From Roseovarius sp. TE539 (GTDB lineage: Bacteria; Pseudomonadota; Alphaproteobacteria; Rhodobacterales; Rhodobacteraceae), in assembly GCF_003298505.1 (NCBI RefSeq), contig NZ_QNGB01000015.1:1-64000 (forward strand): a DNA stretch of 64,000 nucleotides. Direction: 5' to 3'. Below the pieces are notes generated by a model. That model was not told where the DNA came from. It ran no database searches and was given only the letters and a program-made list of their open reading frames with translations. How positions within the stretch are numbered: the first letter of the stretch is position 1; each line of letters opens with the position of its first letter. Below, piece after piece: positions 16,657-25,556 of the stretch. The position numbers were made by a program, and so were the translations under genes.

Positions 16657-17832
16657 TCAGAAAATCGTCTGGAAGCCCTGCGGCTCCAGCAAACACGCCA
16701 CGACCTCGTCTTGCTGTCTCTCTGTCATGTCGTAGAAAAGTGGCAGGCTGACCGCGCGGTCGTAGTAGCTCTCGCTTGCCGGAAAATCCGCTGCCGAGAA
16801 TCCCATCCTGCGATAGTGGGGATGGCGGTAGACGGGTATGTAATGGACATTCACGCCGATCCCGCCGGAGCGCAGTTTTTCCACAAGATGAAGACGTTCG
16901 AGCGGCGGACTGCCCTGCGGCAGGCGGACGACATACAGATGCCACGACGATCCGAAGGCCGGCGTGTCGGGAGAGGGAAGAAGATATCGGCTGCCTTCGA
17001 GCCGGACGTCATATCGCCCGGCAAGCCGGCGGCGCTGCGCGACAAAGCGGTCGAGCCGCGTCAACTGCGACAGGCCGAGCGCCGCCTGCATTTCTGTCAT
17101 TCGGTAGTTGTATCCCAGGCAGTGCTGTTCGTAATGCCACGGGCCGTCATGGCGTTCCATTTCCTGCGGATCCCGGGTTATGCCGTGGCTTCTGAGAACC
17201 GACAGTTTCCGGGCTAGACCGGGATCGTTGGTGGTGATGGCGCCGCCTTCGCCCGTCGTCATGATCTTGACCGGATGAAAGCTGAAGACACAAAGGTCGC
17301 TGTGGGCACAGGCCCCGATCGGAGTGCCGTCGTAATGGCCGCCGATCGCATGCGACGCGTCTTCCAGCACGCGGAAGCCGTATTCCCCTGAAAGGTCCGC
17401 GATCGCGGCCATTTCGCAGCTGCGCCCGGTCAGATGCACCGGCACAACGACCTTGGGAAGCGGTGCGCCGTCAGCCCTGGCTTGCGCCAGTTTTCTTTCC
17501 AGCCCCCCGATATCCATGTTGAAGGTGTCGGGACATATGTCCACGAAATCGACGTCCGCCCCGCAATGAAGCACCGCGTTCGCGGTGGCGACAAATGTGA
17601 TCGGAACTGTCCAGACCCGATCGCCGGGACCGACCCCGAGACTGAGCAGGGAAATATGCAGGGCACTGGTGGCGTTGTTGACGGCCACGCAATGCACCGC
17701 CCCGCAGTGGTGCGCGATGGCCGCTTCGAATCGGGGAAGAACCGGACCCTGGGTTATGAAATCCGATTGCAGAACCCTGACGACCGCATCCACGTCTTCG
17801 CGGGAAATGTTCTGCTTGCCGTATGGGATCAT
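16657..17832 (-). CDS. pseC: UDP-4-amino-4,6-dideoxy-N-acetyl-L-altrosamine transaminase PseC
   Basis: DegT/DnrJ/EryC1-type PLP aminotransferase of 391 residues. It begins MIPYGKQNISREDVDAVVRVL, the PseC signature opening. The PLP lysine lies in FSFHPVKIMTTGEGGA and the conserved YNYRMTEMQAALGLSQL is present. It aminates C4 of the inverted 4-keto sugar on the route to pseudaminic acid. It sits between a glycosyltransferase-like gene and capE, apart from pseF-pseGH-pseI, but on the same strand in the same directon. The start at 17832 was chosen for the family N-terminus; the 40 upstream codons look unrelated. Confidence 0.9.
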   Translation of the reverse strand: MIPYGKQNISREDVDAVVRVLQSDFITQGPVLPRFEAAIAHHCGAVHCVAVNNATSALHISLLSLGVGPGDRVWTVPITFVATANAVLHCGADVDFVDICPDTFNMDIGGLERKLAQARADGAPLPKVVVPVHLTGRSCEMAAIADLSGEYGFRVLEDASHAIGGHYDGTPIGACAHSDLCVFSFHPVKIMTTGEGGAITTNDPGLARKLSVLRSHGITRDPQEMERHDGPWHYEQHCLGYNYRMTEMQAALGLSQLTRLDRFVAQRRRLAGRYDVRLEGSRYLLPSPDTPAFGSSWHLYVVRLPQGSPPLERLHLVEKLRSGGIGVNVHYIPVYRHPHYRRMGFSAADFPASESYYDRAVSLPLFYDMTERQQDEVVACLLEPQGFQTIF

Positions 17833-17863
17833 CTTGCTTTCCGGTCCCTGTCGCCGCCCGGAG

Positions 17864-19327
17864 TCACGTCTCCGTCCGTGGCGCGTCCTGCGAACCAAGG
17901 AACTGTCTGATTGATGCGGCCATGGTGCTGCTCCATGCACGATGTTCGGCATTGCGGGCCGACCATGTGCCGTTGTTCAGGAACCGTCCGGGAAGGGTAC
18001 GTTCCAGCAAGTGCTTCACCATCCTGTTTTGCAATCTAAGCGGGAAGTTGTCAACAAAACTTCCATCTTTAAGGGTGGATATCGGAAACAGTGTCTCCTG
18101 CGGAGCATAATAGGGGGCACTGTCGCTGATGACGGGCTTGCCACGGATGGCCGCCTCGAACCCGGCACTTCCGGTGCAGACCAGGACGGCGTCACAAAGC
18201 GTCACAAGATCGTTCGAACGCACCTCCGGAAGAACCATCGTGCAATTGGGCTCTGCGGCAAGCCGGCGATAGAAGCCCGGTGATCGAAAGCCGACGAGAT
18301 TGGGGTGCTCCTTGACCGCAAAGCATGCCTTTCCTCGATGGGCGCGGATCAGGCGGAGGATGTGGTCTTCGTAGTTGATCCAGCGCCTGTCGGCGCTCCA
18401 GTAGTCGATCGTGGTCTCGGGCGACATCTGCAGCGGCAGATACACCCGCGGCGGGCCAAGGTATCTCGGGGCCAGCGTGTCCAGCTCATGCCTGCCGATG
18501 CCGGAATAACCCTGCGGCCATGGTGTCCAGAATTGTCTCGCGACGATCTGGGAAACCCAGAAGTGGTAGTTCAGAAGGTCCCCGGACAGCCGCCTGCGGA
18601 GCGCGAACCAGACCGGTCTTGGAAGGTTGCGGATCCACATGCGCCACATCCGGCGTCTTGCCTCACGTCCCGGACGGACAAGGAAATCAGGCCGGTAGTC
18701 GGCAACAGCAAGATTTGCAAACGTGGTTTCGACCATGTCTTCGTCGACCTCGCGGCAATGAACCCCCTCGCCGCGGGTCGTGATGCGAAAATGATCCGTC
18801 AGGAAACTGGGCACGATGCCTATGAAGGGAATCGCCCGCTGTTGTCCCAGGCGCGCAAGGATGTCGAGAATGTAGCTGTCGACAGTCAGCGACAGGATGA
18901 AGGACGGCCGTGTGCGGTCCAGTACCGCGCTGATCGCCCGTTCCGCCGCCACCAGAAGGCGCATCGCCGTGTCAAGGTCCAGATGCCGCAGAAGCCGGCA
19001 CCGGCCGATGATGTCCTCGATCTCCGCGGGTCCGAAATGGTGGGGTGTGGCGCCCGTGTTAACCGTCTTGAAGGCGTCATGAAATCTTTTCCAGAACCCC
19101 GAATCGTCCACCGATCCGTGTTCGCTCATCCCCGAAATCCTAGAGTCATCTCCCCAGACCCCCCGCGCGAGGTGGTCCATCTGCACGCGGTTCCAGGGGC
19201 GCACATACACCAGGACCGACACGGGCAGCGCGGAGGTGTCGTGTTGCTGCGCGGTGCCCGTGGATCCGGGCGTCCCCCTGTCGGAAAGCGGGCCGTCGGA
19301 GCCGGAGTTTTCCTGCCCTGTGGTCAT
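17864..19327 (-). CDS. Capsule-type glycosyltransferase (KpsS/KpsC-like fold), putative
   Basis: Protein of 487 residues of the capsule polysaccharide synthesis/export group, judged from the C-terminal half: CFAVKEHPNLVGFRSPGFYRRL, then SNDLVTLCDAVLVCTGSAGFEAAIRGKPVI. That Ser/Gly-rich motif is typical of KpsS/KpsC and other GT-B nonulosonate transferases. The N-terminal 40 residues are low complexity. Lying between wzx and pseC, it is a plausible transferase for pseudaminic acid, but the substrate cannot be read. It starts at an ATGA overlap with the wzx stop, so translation is coupled. A longer open frame to 19570 overlaps wzx and is rejected. Confidence 0.65.
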   Translation of the reverse strand: MTTGQENSGSDGPLSDRGTPGSTGTAQQHDTSALPVSVLVYVRPWNRVQMDHLARGVWGDDSRISGMSEHGSVDDSGFWKRFHDAFKTVNTGATPHHFGPAEIEDIIGRCRLLRHLDLDTAMRLLVAAERAISAVLDRTRPSFILSLTVDSYILDILARLGQQRAIPFIGIVPSFLTDHFRITTRGEGVHCREVDEDMVETTFANLAVADYRPDFLVRPGREARRRMWRMWIRNLPRPVWFALRRRLSGDLLNYHFWVSQIVARQFWTPWPQGYSGIGRHELDTLAPRYLGPPRVYLPLQMSPETTIDYWSADRRWINYEDHILRLIRAHRGKACFAVKEHPNLVGFRSPGFYRRLAAEPNCTMVLPEVRSNDLVTLCDAVLVCTGSAGFEAAIRGKPVISDSAPYYAPQETLFPISTLKDGSFVDNFPLRLQNRMVKHLLERTLPGRFLNNGTWSARNAEHRAWSSTMAASIRQFLGSQDAPRTET

Positions 19328-20577
19328 TGCCGCGCCCCGAGGCTTGCCGAGGCCGTATTCCCGATCGTGACAAAGGTGAACCAGATTGAAAAAACGGAAT
19401 GGAATATCAGGGCCGCGGCCGTCCCCGAGGCCAGCCACAAGGCACCCAAACCCTGAACGAATGCGAAAAGGTTGTTGGCCAGAACGGCCAGGGCCACGCA
19501 ACCCATCGAAACCGTGAGGGGCGTTTGACGGTGGTAATAGGCAACGATGGGGGTGATCGCGTTGGAACAATAGAACAGGGCAAGACCGGCGCCAAGGGTC
19601 AGGGTGACATGGGTCAAGCCGTCGAAACCGGTGCTCAGAAAGAGGTGTTCAAGGATGGCCGCGCCCCCCGCGAGCGCAATGAAGCAGGCCAGAGAGATCA
19701 GGCCGGCGGCCCGTAGCTTGGCTTTCAACATGCGGGACTCGACGGGGTCTGCCCCCTGGCGGGCTTCTCCCAGTGACACCGTGTTGATGAAGTTCAGTGC
19801 GGTCACGAGCACCGTCGCCCCGACCGACAACTGATAGGCGAGAAAATAAAGGCTCAATTCTCCGGCCGTGGCGTGAAGTGGCAGGATCAGGCGGTCCATT
19901 GAAGACGCGGCCAGGAAGATCGCCGTCGCGAGGTAGACCGGCCCACCCTGCAAGACGATCCGGCGATACTCATGGAACGACAGTTCAGACGTGGCGGGGC
20001 TGCGCGACGCAAATCCCCCGCGCATCGCCATCGCCACGGCCACCAGTGACAAAACAGCGATGACCGGCAAATAGAGCCACATGATATCGGCGGGTCCGCC
20101 GCCGGGCCCGCGCGCCGCCACCACCACTAGCAGCGCAGCCGACAAGAGCAGTTCGGGCAGCAACGAAAAGGAAAACATCCTCCTGTAACGCAGGCACGGT
20201 TCGAGGACAAAAAGCGGTGCCATCATCAGAAAGACCAGCGTACCGGGCAGATACTGCCGAAACCAGAACAACGCGGCCAGCGCCACAATCCCCCCGATGA
20301 CGACGAGTTGGGCCATGAACATGGTGAGGTAGCGTCGTTCATCCGCCATGGTCCCGCAGGCCAGCGCCCCTTGACCGGAATACCGGCTGACAAAATATCC
20401 CGCCGTCGCACCGAGGTTCATGACCTGAAGGAATTTGCCCATGAACGCGGCGGTCATCAGCGCCGCGAACTCTCCGGCCGGTAAAATGCGTGCCGCGATT
20501 ATCGCCGTACTGAAACTGATACCCGCGACGACGATGCGGTGAAACGGGTAGCCGAGAAGGAAACTGAAAAGGTTCAT
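19324..20577 (-). CDS. wzx: Polysaccharide flippase, Wzx/MATE-like
   Basis: Integral membrane protein of 417 residues with about twelve hydrophobic segments in the MOP-superfamily pattern. It opens with ISFSTAIIAARILPAGEFAALMTAAFMGKFLQVMNLG, typical of Wzx proteins, has a central loop around SELSFHEYRRIVLQGGPVYL, and a second bundle starting near FFLAYQLSVGATVLV. It should move the lipid-linked repeat unit across the inner membrane for Wzy. It is coupled to the following glycosyltransferase-like gene and starts 30 bp after pseI. Confidence 0.82.
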   Translation of the reverse strand: MNLFSFLLGYPFHRIVVAGISFSTAIIAARILPAGEFAALMTAAFMGKFLQVMNLGATAGYFVSRYSGQGALACGTMADERRYLTMFMAQLVVIGGIVALAALFWFRQYLPGTLVFLMMAPLFVLEPCLRYRRMFSFSLLPELLLSAALLVVVAARGPGGGPADIMWLYLPVIAVLSLVAVAMAMRGGFASRSPATSELSFHEYRRIVLQGGPVYLATAIFLAASSMDRLILPLHATAGELSLYFLAYQLSVGATVLVTALNFINTVSLGEARQGADPVESRMLKAKLRAAGLISLACFIALAGGAAILEHLFLSTGFDGLTHVTLTLGAGLALFYCSNAITPIVAYYHRQTPLTVSMGCVALAVLANNLFAFVQGLGALWLASGTAAALIFHSVFSIWFTFVTIGNTASASLGARQ

Positions 20578-20607
20578 TGCCCCACAGGCCGCGCCGGCCG
20601 CGTCCGG

Positions 20608-21663
20608 TCATGCCTGCCTTTCGATCATGTCCCATTGCATCGCTTCACCACGCGTGATGTCCCGTTTTGCGCAGGCGCCGATTACGACGTCGAACTGTCG
20701 TGGCGCCAGCCCATGGCCCGGACGGATCGAACGGACATGCGCGGACGTAATCCGCGTGCCCTTCGCGATGTCCCGAACAGCGTAGATCGAGCGCCGGAAA
20801 ACCACGTTGGCGGCTTCGCTCGGCTTGCGGTCGTAATCGACGCGTCCGATCGCCCGCCACGCGGTCCGGGCGTCCCGGCAGAGCGCCGCGAATTGGGCCG
20901 GTTCAAGCGAAAAGCTGTCATCGGGTCCGCCACCGTCCCGGTCCAGCGTGAGATGTTTCTCGATGATCGAGGCCCCCAGGGCGATTGACGCGATCGCGGT
21001 GACGTTGTCCTGCGTATGATCCGAAAGGCCGATCGGAACCTTGAAGCGGTCCGCCATGTCGCGCAGCGTGGACAGGTTGTAGTCGGATGCCGGCGCCGGA
21101 TAGCCCGAGACGCAGTGCAACAGCGCCAGTTCGAGGCAGCCGCCGGATCGCGCGGCATCGACAGCCTCGGCGATTTCCGCGAGGTCGGCCATGCCCGTCG
21201 AAAGGATCATCGGCCTGCCCTTTGCGGCCACGTAGCGGATCAGGGAAAGATCGACGATCTCGAACGAGGCGATCTTGTAGGCCGGCGCGCCGAGGCTTGC
21301 CAGAAGGTCCACTGCCGTCGGGTCGAAGGGCGAGGAAAACAGCGTGATCCCGCGTTCGGCGGCATGGGCGAAAAGCGCCTCGTGCCACCCCCACGGCGTA
21401 TGCGCCCACTCGTAGAGGTCATAAAGCGTGCGCCCGGCCCACAGCCCCTCGGTGATCCGGAAATCCGGGGCGTCGGATTCCAACGTAATCGTGTCAGGGT
21501 GATAAGTCTGGATCTTCACGGCATCTGCACCCGCCTCAATTGCGGCGTCGATGATCCTCAATGCCTGATAAAGGCTGCCGTTATGATTGGCCGAAAGCTC
21601 GGCGATGACATAGGGCGGGTGACCCGGGCCGACGGGGCGGCCGGCGATCCTGATCTCGGTCAT
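20608..21663 (-). CDS. pseI: Pseudaminic acid synthase
   Basis: NeuB-family nonulosonate synthase of 351 residues, condensing phosphoenolpyruvate with 6-deoxy-AltdiNAc to give pseudaminic acid. The N-terminal barrel has YVIAELSANHNGSL, GADAVKIQTYHPDTITL, ILSTGMADLAEI, IGLSDHT and EKHLTLDR. The C-terminal SAF antifreeze-like domain is visible from about residue 285 (RRSIYAVRDIAKGTRITSAHV). PseI is favoured over NeuB or LegI because of the KIQTY/SPFD form and the pseF/pseGH neighbours. It overlaps the pseGH stop by four bases (ATGA). Confidence 0.92.
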   Translation of the reverse strand: MTEIRIAGRPVGPGHPPYVIAELSANHNGSLYQALRIIDAAIEAGADAVKIQTYHPDTITLESDAPDFRITEGLWAGRTLYDLYEWAHTPWGWHEALFAHAAERGITLFSSPFDPTAVDLLASLGAPAYKIASFEIVDLSLIRYVAAKGRPMILSTGMADLAEIAEAVDAARSGGCLELALLHCVSGYPAPASDYNLSTLRDMADRFKVPIGLSDHTQDNVTAIASIALGASIIEKHLTLDRDGGGPDDSFSLEPAQFAALCRDARTAWRAIGRVDYDRKPSEAANVVFRRSIYAVRDIAKGTRITSAHVRSIRPGHGLAPRQFDVVIGACAKRDITRGEAMQWDMIERQA

Positions 21664-23195
21664 TTCGTGTTCTCCAATCTCCGACTGTAGTTGAGGAAAC
21701 CGTCCTTGCTGCCCCGTTCGACATAATCCGCGGCCTCGAACACCTTGCGAGACGCACCATTCCCTTCTTGGATTTCCGCCATCAGCCGCTCGAGGCCGAG
21801 GCGTGCCCCCACCCGGTCAGCCTCCACCAAAAGCCGTCGCCCCAAACCCTGACCCCGCGCATCGGGCGCCAGACAGATGCTGACCCGGGCAGAGGTTGCG
21901 CCGGTCCGGTCAAGGCGCAGATACCCCCGGGCAAGCCCGCCTTGTGTCAGGATACGGATGATCGGATCCGCCTCGTTGACAGCTTTGCGGAACCATCTGT
22001 CATGCTCGGCGTAGGGTGTTCTTTCGTCGCTTACTCGAAACGAGTCGTCCAACGCATCTCGCCATTCCCAGACACGCCGGGAATCCGTCCGGGTCGCGCA
22101 CCGGAATCCCACTTCGGACGGGACAAGCGCCGCCAGCACCCGCGGGGTTCCATCGCCATCGCACAGCGCCGCGGCCTTTCGCGACATCACATCGAGACGC
22201 GCCGGATCACCGGCCTCTGCAATTGCGGCCTGAAGGTGGTGGACGAAATCCCGGCCCTCCGGTGGCCCGGGGTCGAACCCGGCCCCGGCATCAGTCAGTG
22301 CCGGCGCGACACCCTTCTGGTTCGGTGCCGTTTCCAGGGTCACGCAGGGCAGCCCGAGGCAGCAACGCTCCCACGTGGTGCCCCCTCCGGCGCCAATGGC
22401 CAGATCGGCACCGGCCATCAGCGTTGCCATGTCCTCCACGTTCACGGCGATCCGGGTGGGTCTTGGCATGTCCCGCGCCAGTGCCCTGACGCGTTCCAGC
22501 GCGGGCGCGTCAGAGCCCATGATGACCGTGATCCGCAGGTCCGGGGGCAAGCAGGCCGCTCTCAACGCCTCCAGTACCGCCGAAGTCGCATCGCCGCGAT
22601 CCACGCCACCCAGTGTCACGATAAGGTGTCGCAATCCGCGTCCGTCCCGGTCTGACAATGACTGTGCCCGGATCTGCGCGAATTCCGGGCGCAGGAGCGC
22701 ATGCCGCGGCCCTGCAAGGCACCGGCACTTGGCGGGCAGCAGACCGGCGTGATCGGCGGGCGAGTGCCCGAATTTCTGGTCAAGCATCAGGTTGGCGGCG
22801 TGGGGCCTGTCAGCCAGATCGTCGATGACCATGAGCCGCATGCGGCCGCCGGCGACCGCCCGTTCCCACCGCGCGTCCAGCGCGTAGTGATCAACGACCA
22901 TCCAGTCGGCGCCGCCGGTCGCCGCGAGGGTCTCGGCGGCGTCCTGCGTCCAGTGCACACCGGCCCATCCGGCATGTTCGGGCGGCGGGGAGACGAAGTC
23001 GCCCGTCCCTGCCGGAAGCAGGGAAACGGGAAACCCGCGCGCGGAAATTCGCCCGGCCAGGTGCCCCGGATGATCCCGGGTGACAAAGCCGCACTCCGCG
23101 CCGCATTCGCGCAATGCCTCTGCGAGTGTGAGACAGCGCATCACATGCCCGGTTCCGATCTGAAGGCCCGCGTCTGCACGGAAGATCACGCGCAT
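21660..23195 (-). CDS. pseG: Fused PseG hydrolase and PseH-type N-acetyltransferase
   Basis: Single protein of 511 residues joining two steps of pseudaminic acid synthesis. Residues 1-340 are the PseG UDP-sugar hydrolase: ADAGLQIGTGHVMRCLTLAEAL with its catalytic His, then a GT28-like C-terminal lobe with GAGGGTTWERCCLGLPCVTLE. Residues of about 360-511 form a GNAT domain with the acetyl-CoA loop LAPDARGQGLGRRLL, matching PseH, which acetylates the 4-amino group before hydrolysis. Fusing the two suggests channelling. It overlaps pseF by 10 bases and pseI by four. In many bacteria these are separate genes. Confidence 0.9.
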   Translation of the reverse strand: MRVIFRADAGLQIGTGHVMRCLTLAEALRECGAECGFVTRDHPGHLAGRISARGFPVSLLPAGTGDFVSPPPEHAGWAGVHWTQDAAETLAATGGADWMVVDHYALDARWERAVAGGRMRLMVIDDLADRPHAANLMLDQKFGHSPADHAGLLPAKCRCLAGPRHALLRPEFAQIRAQSLSDRDGRGLRHLIVTLGGVDRGDATSAVLEALRAACLPPDLRITVIMGSDAPALERVRALARDMPRPTRIAVNVEDMATLMAGADLAIGAGGGTTWERCCLGLPCVTLETAPNQKGVAPALTDAGAGFDPGPPEGRDFVHHLQAAIAEAGDPARLDVMSRKAAALCDGDGTPRVLAALVPSEVGFRCATRTDSRRVWEWRDALDDSFRVSDERTPYAEHDRWFRKAVNEADPIIRILTQGGLARGYLRLDRTGATSARVSICLAPDARGQGLGRRLLVEADRVGARLGLERLMAEIQEGNGASRKVFEAADYVERGSKDGFLNYSRRLENTK

Positions 23196-23908
23196 TGTCC
23201 GCTGCTCCCGTTGTCATGCGTGCCTTTCAGGGCCGCCAATGCCTCGGCGAGGTACAGATCATCCCGGTCGTCGATGTCGATCGCGGCGGTCCAGGATATC
23301 GGACACAGCACATGGCCGGGCCCGTAGAATGTCCGATGCATGCGAAGGGCCGAGGCCGACGCCATCCAGATCGCCCCGGTCGGGCAATAGAGCGGGTCAA
23401 GATCCTGCGAGCGCCGCAGGCGCGCATCCGGGTGCAGCCAATCGGGCCGCCCGTCCGGCATCAGCCGTGCCGCCCACCAGGGAGTCATCGCTCCGAAGGC
23501 GGAGGCGCTGATCTGAAACGGGTGCGTGCCGGACTTGAAATGCGTCCATGCATCGCGGATCTCGGCGTCACCGCGCAGCGGGCAGTTGGGCATGAGTTGG
23601 GTGACCGTGCCGAAGCTCTGGCCGTAATGGCTTTCCGCCTGTTCAAGTGCCGTTAGAACGGCGATGCTGACTGGCGTCTGGTCATCGGCATGCCCGGTGC
23701 GCAGAAAGGGTGCCTCAGCCCCTTCGGAGCGGGCGATTTCGGCGATTTCCGTATCGTCGGTCGAGACGAGAACGAGATCGAAGAGGTCGCTTGCCAATGC
23801 AGCCTCGATCGTCCAGCCGATCATCGGCCTGCCCCGAAAGCCGGTAATGTTCTTGCGGGGGATGCGTTTTGATCCGCCGCGCGCCGGTATGATCGCGATA
23901 TCGGTCAC
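23186..23908 (-). CDS. pseF: Pseudaminic acid cytidylyltransferase
   Basis: CMP-nonulosonate synthetase of the NeuA/KdsB nucleotidyltransferase fold, 240 residues. It has the CTP-binding opening IAIIPARGGSKRIPRKNI, then VSTDDTEIAEIARSEGA, and the late acidic segment AIDIDDRDDLYLAEAL. It activates pseudaminic acid as CMP-Pse for transfer. PseF rather than NeuA or LegF is inferred from pseG and pseI directly downstream. It is coupled to the SDR gene upstream by a four-base overlap. Confidence 0.88.
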   Translation of the reverse strand: MTDIAIIPARGGSKRIPRKNITGFRGRPMIGWTIEAALASDLFDLVLVSTDDTEIAEIARSEGAEAPFLRTGHADDQTPVSIAVLTALEQAESHYGQSFGTVTQLMPNCPLRGDAEIRDAWTHFKSGTHPFQISASAFGAMTPWWAARLMPDGRPDWLHPDARLRRSQDLDPLYCPTGAIWMASASALRMHRTFYGPGHVLCPISWTAAIDIDDRDDLYLAEALAALKGTHDNGSSGQCA

Positions 23909-24663
23909 CAGATGCTCCAGCCGCCGTCAGCCACGAGGACATGGCCGGTCACCGCCGCGCTTGCCGCATCGTCGAGCAGGAAAGCCACCGGCCCGCCGGC
24001 GTCCTGTTCGGCAAGCATCCGCCCGGCGGGGGCCATGGTGCCATACCGGTCCCGGACGGCGACGCTGGCGCGGCCTTCAAAGCCTCCGAACGCCACGCAA
24101 TTCACCCGCACCCGCGGCGCCAAGCGCACCGCCAGTTCCCGGGTCAGGTGGTGCAACGCGGCCTTGCCCACTCCGTACTGGACGGGGCTGCCGCCCGGGC
24201 TGTCAATGTGGAGGGCGGGGTTGGCGGCGACCTCGCCATATTGCGATCCGATGCTCACGATGGCCCGCAGATCATGTGCAGGGTGTTGCGCGAACGCCAT
24301 GAGCACCCGGTAGGGCGCAACCACCCCGACGGTCAGTTCGTCCAGAAAGGCCTGCCCGCCGGCAAGCCCGTTCGCGCCGCATTCCAGCGTATCCAGCGAG
24401 CGCGCATTGCTGACGAAATGGGTCACGGTCACGCCGGCGTCTGCAACCCGGTCGGCAAGGGTTTCCCGGCTGCGGACCGACAGGAGATCAAGATCGACCG
24501 TCGCAACGCCAACACCGAGGGCACGCAGCTCACGCGCCAGAGGCGCGGATCGGGCGGCATCGCGCGAGGTCAATACCAGCGACCAGCCGCGTTCGGCCAG
24601 ATACCGTGCCATGACCCGCCCCAACCTGCCGGTTGCGCCGGTTATCAGGACGGTTCGTTTCAT
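23905..24663 (-). CDS. Short-chain dehydrogenase/reductase in the pseudaminate cluster
   Basis: Classical SDR of 252 residues with the nucleotide motif TGATGRLGRVMARYL, Asn in FVSNARS, catalytic Ser in VSIGSQYGEV and Tyr-x-x-x-Lys in VQYGVGKAALHH, ending with the usual DGGWSIW. It sits directly upstream of pseF, like ptmA beside ptmB in Campylobacter flagellin-glycosylation loci. The substrate is unknown. Tight overlaps with the Gfo/Idh gene and pseF put it in the same unit, so modification of the nonulosonate or its precursor is likely but unproven. Confidence 0.82.
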   Translation of the reverse strand: MKRTVLITGATGRLGRVMARYLAERGWSLVLTSRDAARSAPLARELRALGVGVATVDLDLLSVRSRETLADRVADAGVTVTHFVSNARSLDTLECGANGLAGGQAFLDELTVGVVAPYRVLMAFAQHPAHDLRAIVSIGSQYGEVAANPALHIDSPGGSPVQYGVGKAALHHLTRELAVRLAPRVRVNCVAFGGFEGRASVAVRDRYGTMAPAGRMLAEQDAGGPVAFLLDDAASAAVTGHVLVADGGWSIW

Positions 24664-25556
24664 GGCAAACCCATTTCGATGATGCTCACCGCGCGCCGGT
24701 TGAATGCCTCGGGCAGCCGTGAGCGCCCCTCTCGGACCGCGGCGGCAAATTCCGCGAGCGCGGTCCTGAATGCGCCGAAACTGTCGGAGAAGGTCAGCGT
24801 GGTTTCGCCGTGCAGGCCCGTGATCCGCAGTGAAATCGGTGGTTGCGCCTCGGTGCCGGCTGCCGTCAGGTGGACGTCCGGCCCGTCGGGAAAGCGCAGC
24901 GCCAGCGTGCGCCCGTCATGACCCGCCGGAGCCGAAAAGAGAAGCCTTGGCGCGGTGTCATGCCCCAGCATCGCAAGGAGCGGATCAACAAGGTGGATCG
25001 CGTAGGTTTGCCATGATCCCGCCGTCATGCCCGTTATCAGCCGGATCGGCCCGATACCGGCGGCGGTTTCCGCGTCAAGCCGCATTTCGGGCGCAAAACG
25101 CAGGGCCGAGCAACTGAAAATCTGCCCGGGGCGGAGCTGCATCATGTTCAACGCATCGAGTTCATCCATCGACAGGGCGATCGGCTTGTCGATGTAGACC
25201 GGCAGACCGGCCCGCAGGAAAGGTGCCGCGAAATGGCGGTGATTGCGGGCGTCGTCTCGGGCCAGCAGCAGGGCATCGATATGGCCGATCATGTCCTCGG
25301 GTCGGGCGACCACCGTTTCGATCCTGCCCGCAAGGGCGATCCGCGCCGCGGTCTTGCGGTCCTGCGCCCAGACATGGGTCACGCGGGCTCCGGGCAGCCG
25401 GTCGTGCGGCCATTGCTGCCGCGCAAGGTAGTCCGGAATGGCGGGAAAGCCGCACAGCGCCATTGCATCGGGCCGGTAACCGTTGCAGATCGCCGACCAG
25501 GAATAGGGATGCCCGTTTCCGGGCGACTGCCCGATGATGCCGAACCGCAAGCTCAT
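24660..25556 (-). CDS. Gfo/Idh/MocA-family oxidoreductase
   Basis: Protein of 298 residues with an N-terminal Rossmann domain (RFGIIGQSPGNGHPYSW) and the Gfo/Idh EKP-like motif written here as VYIDKPIALS. A C-terminal alpha/beta domain follows, around RLITGMTAGSWQTYAIHLVDPLL. It is somewhat shorter than typical family members. The start at 25556 overlaps the aldo/keto reductase stop (ATGA); an open frame to 25739 is rejected because it overlaps that gene. Gfo/Idh proteins in nonulosonate loci are known but their reactions are mostly undefined. Confidence 0.78.
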   Translation of the reverse strand: MSLRFGIIGQSPGNGHPYSWSAICNGYRPDAMALCGFPAIPDYLARQQWPHDRLPGARVTHVWAQDRKTAARIALAGRIETVVARPEDMIGHIDALLLARDDARNHRHFAAPFLRAGLPVYIDKPIALSMDELDALNMMQLRPGQIFSCSALRFAPEMRLDAETAAGIGPIRLITGMTAGSWQTYAIHLVDPLLAMLGHDTAPRLLFSAPAGHDGRTLALRFPDGPDVHLTAAGTEAQPPISLRITGLHGETTLTFSDSFGAFRTALAEFAAAVREGRSRLPEAFNRRAVSIIEMGLP

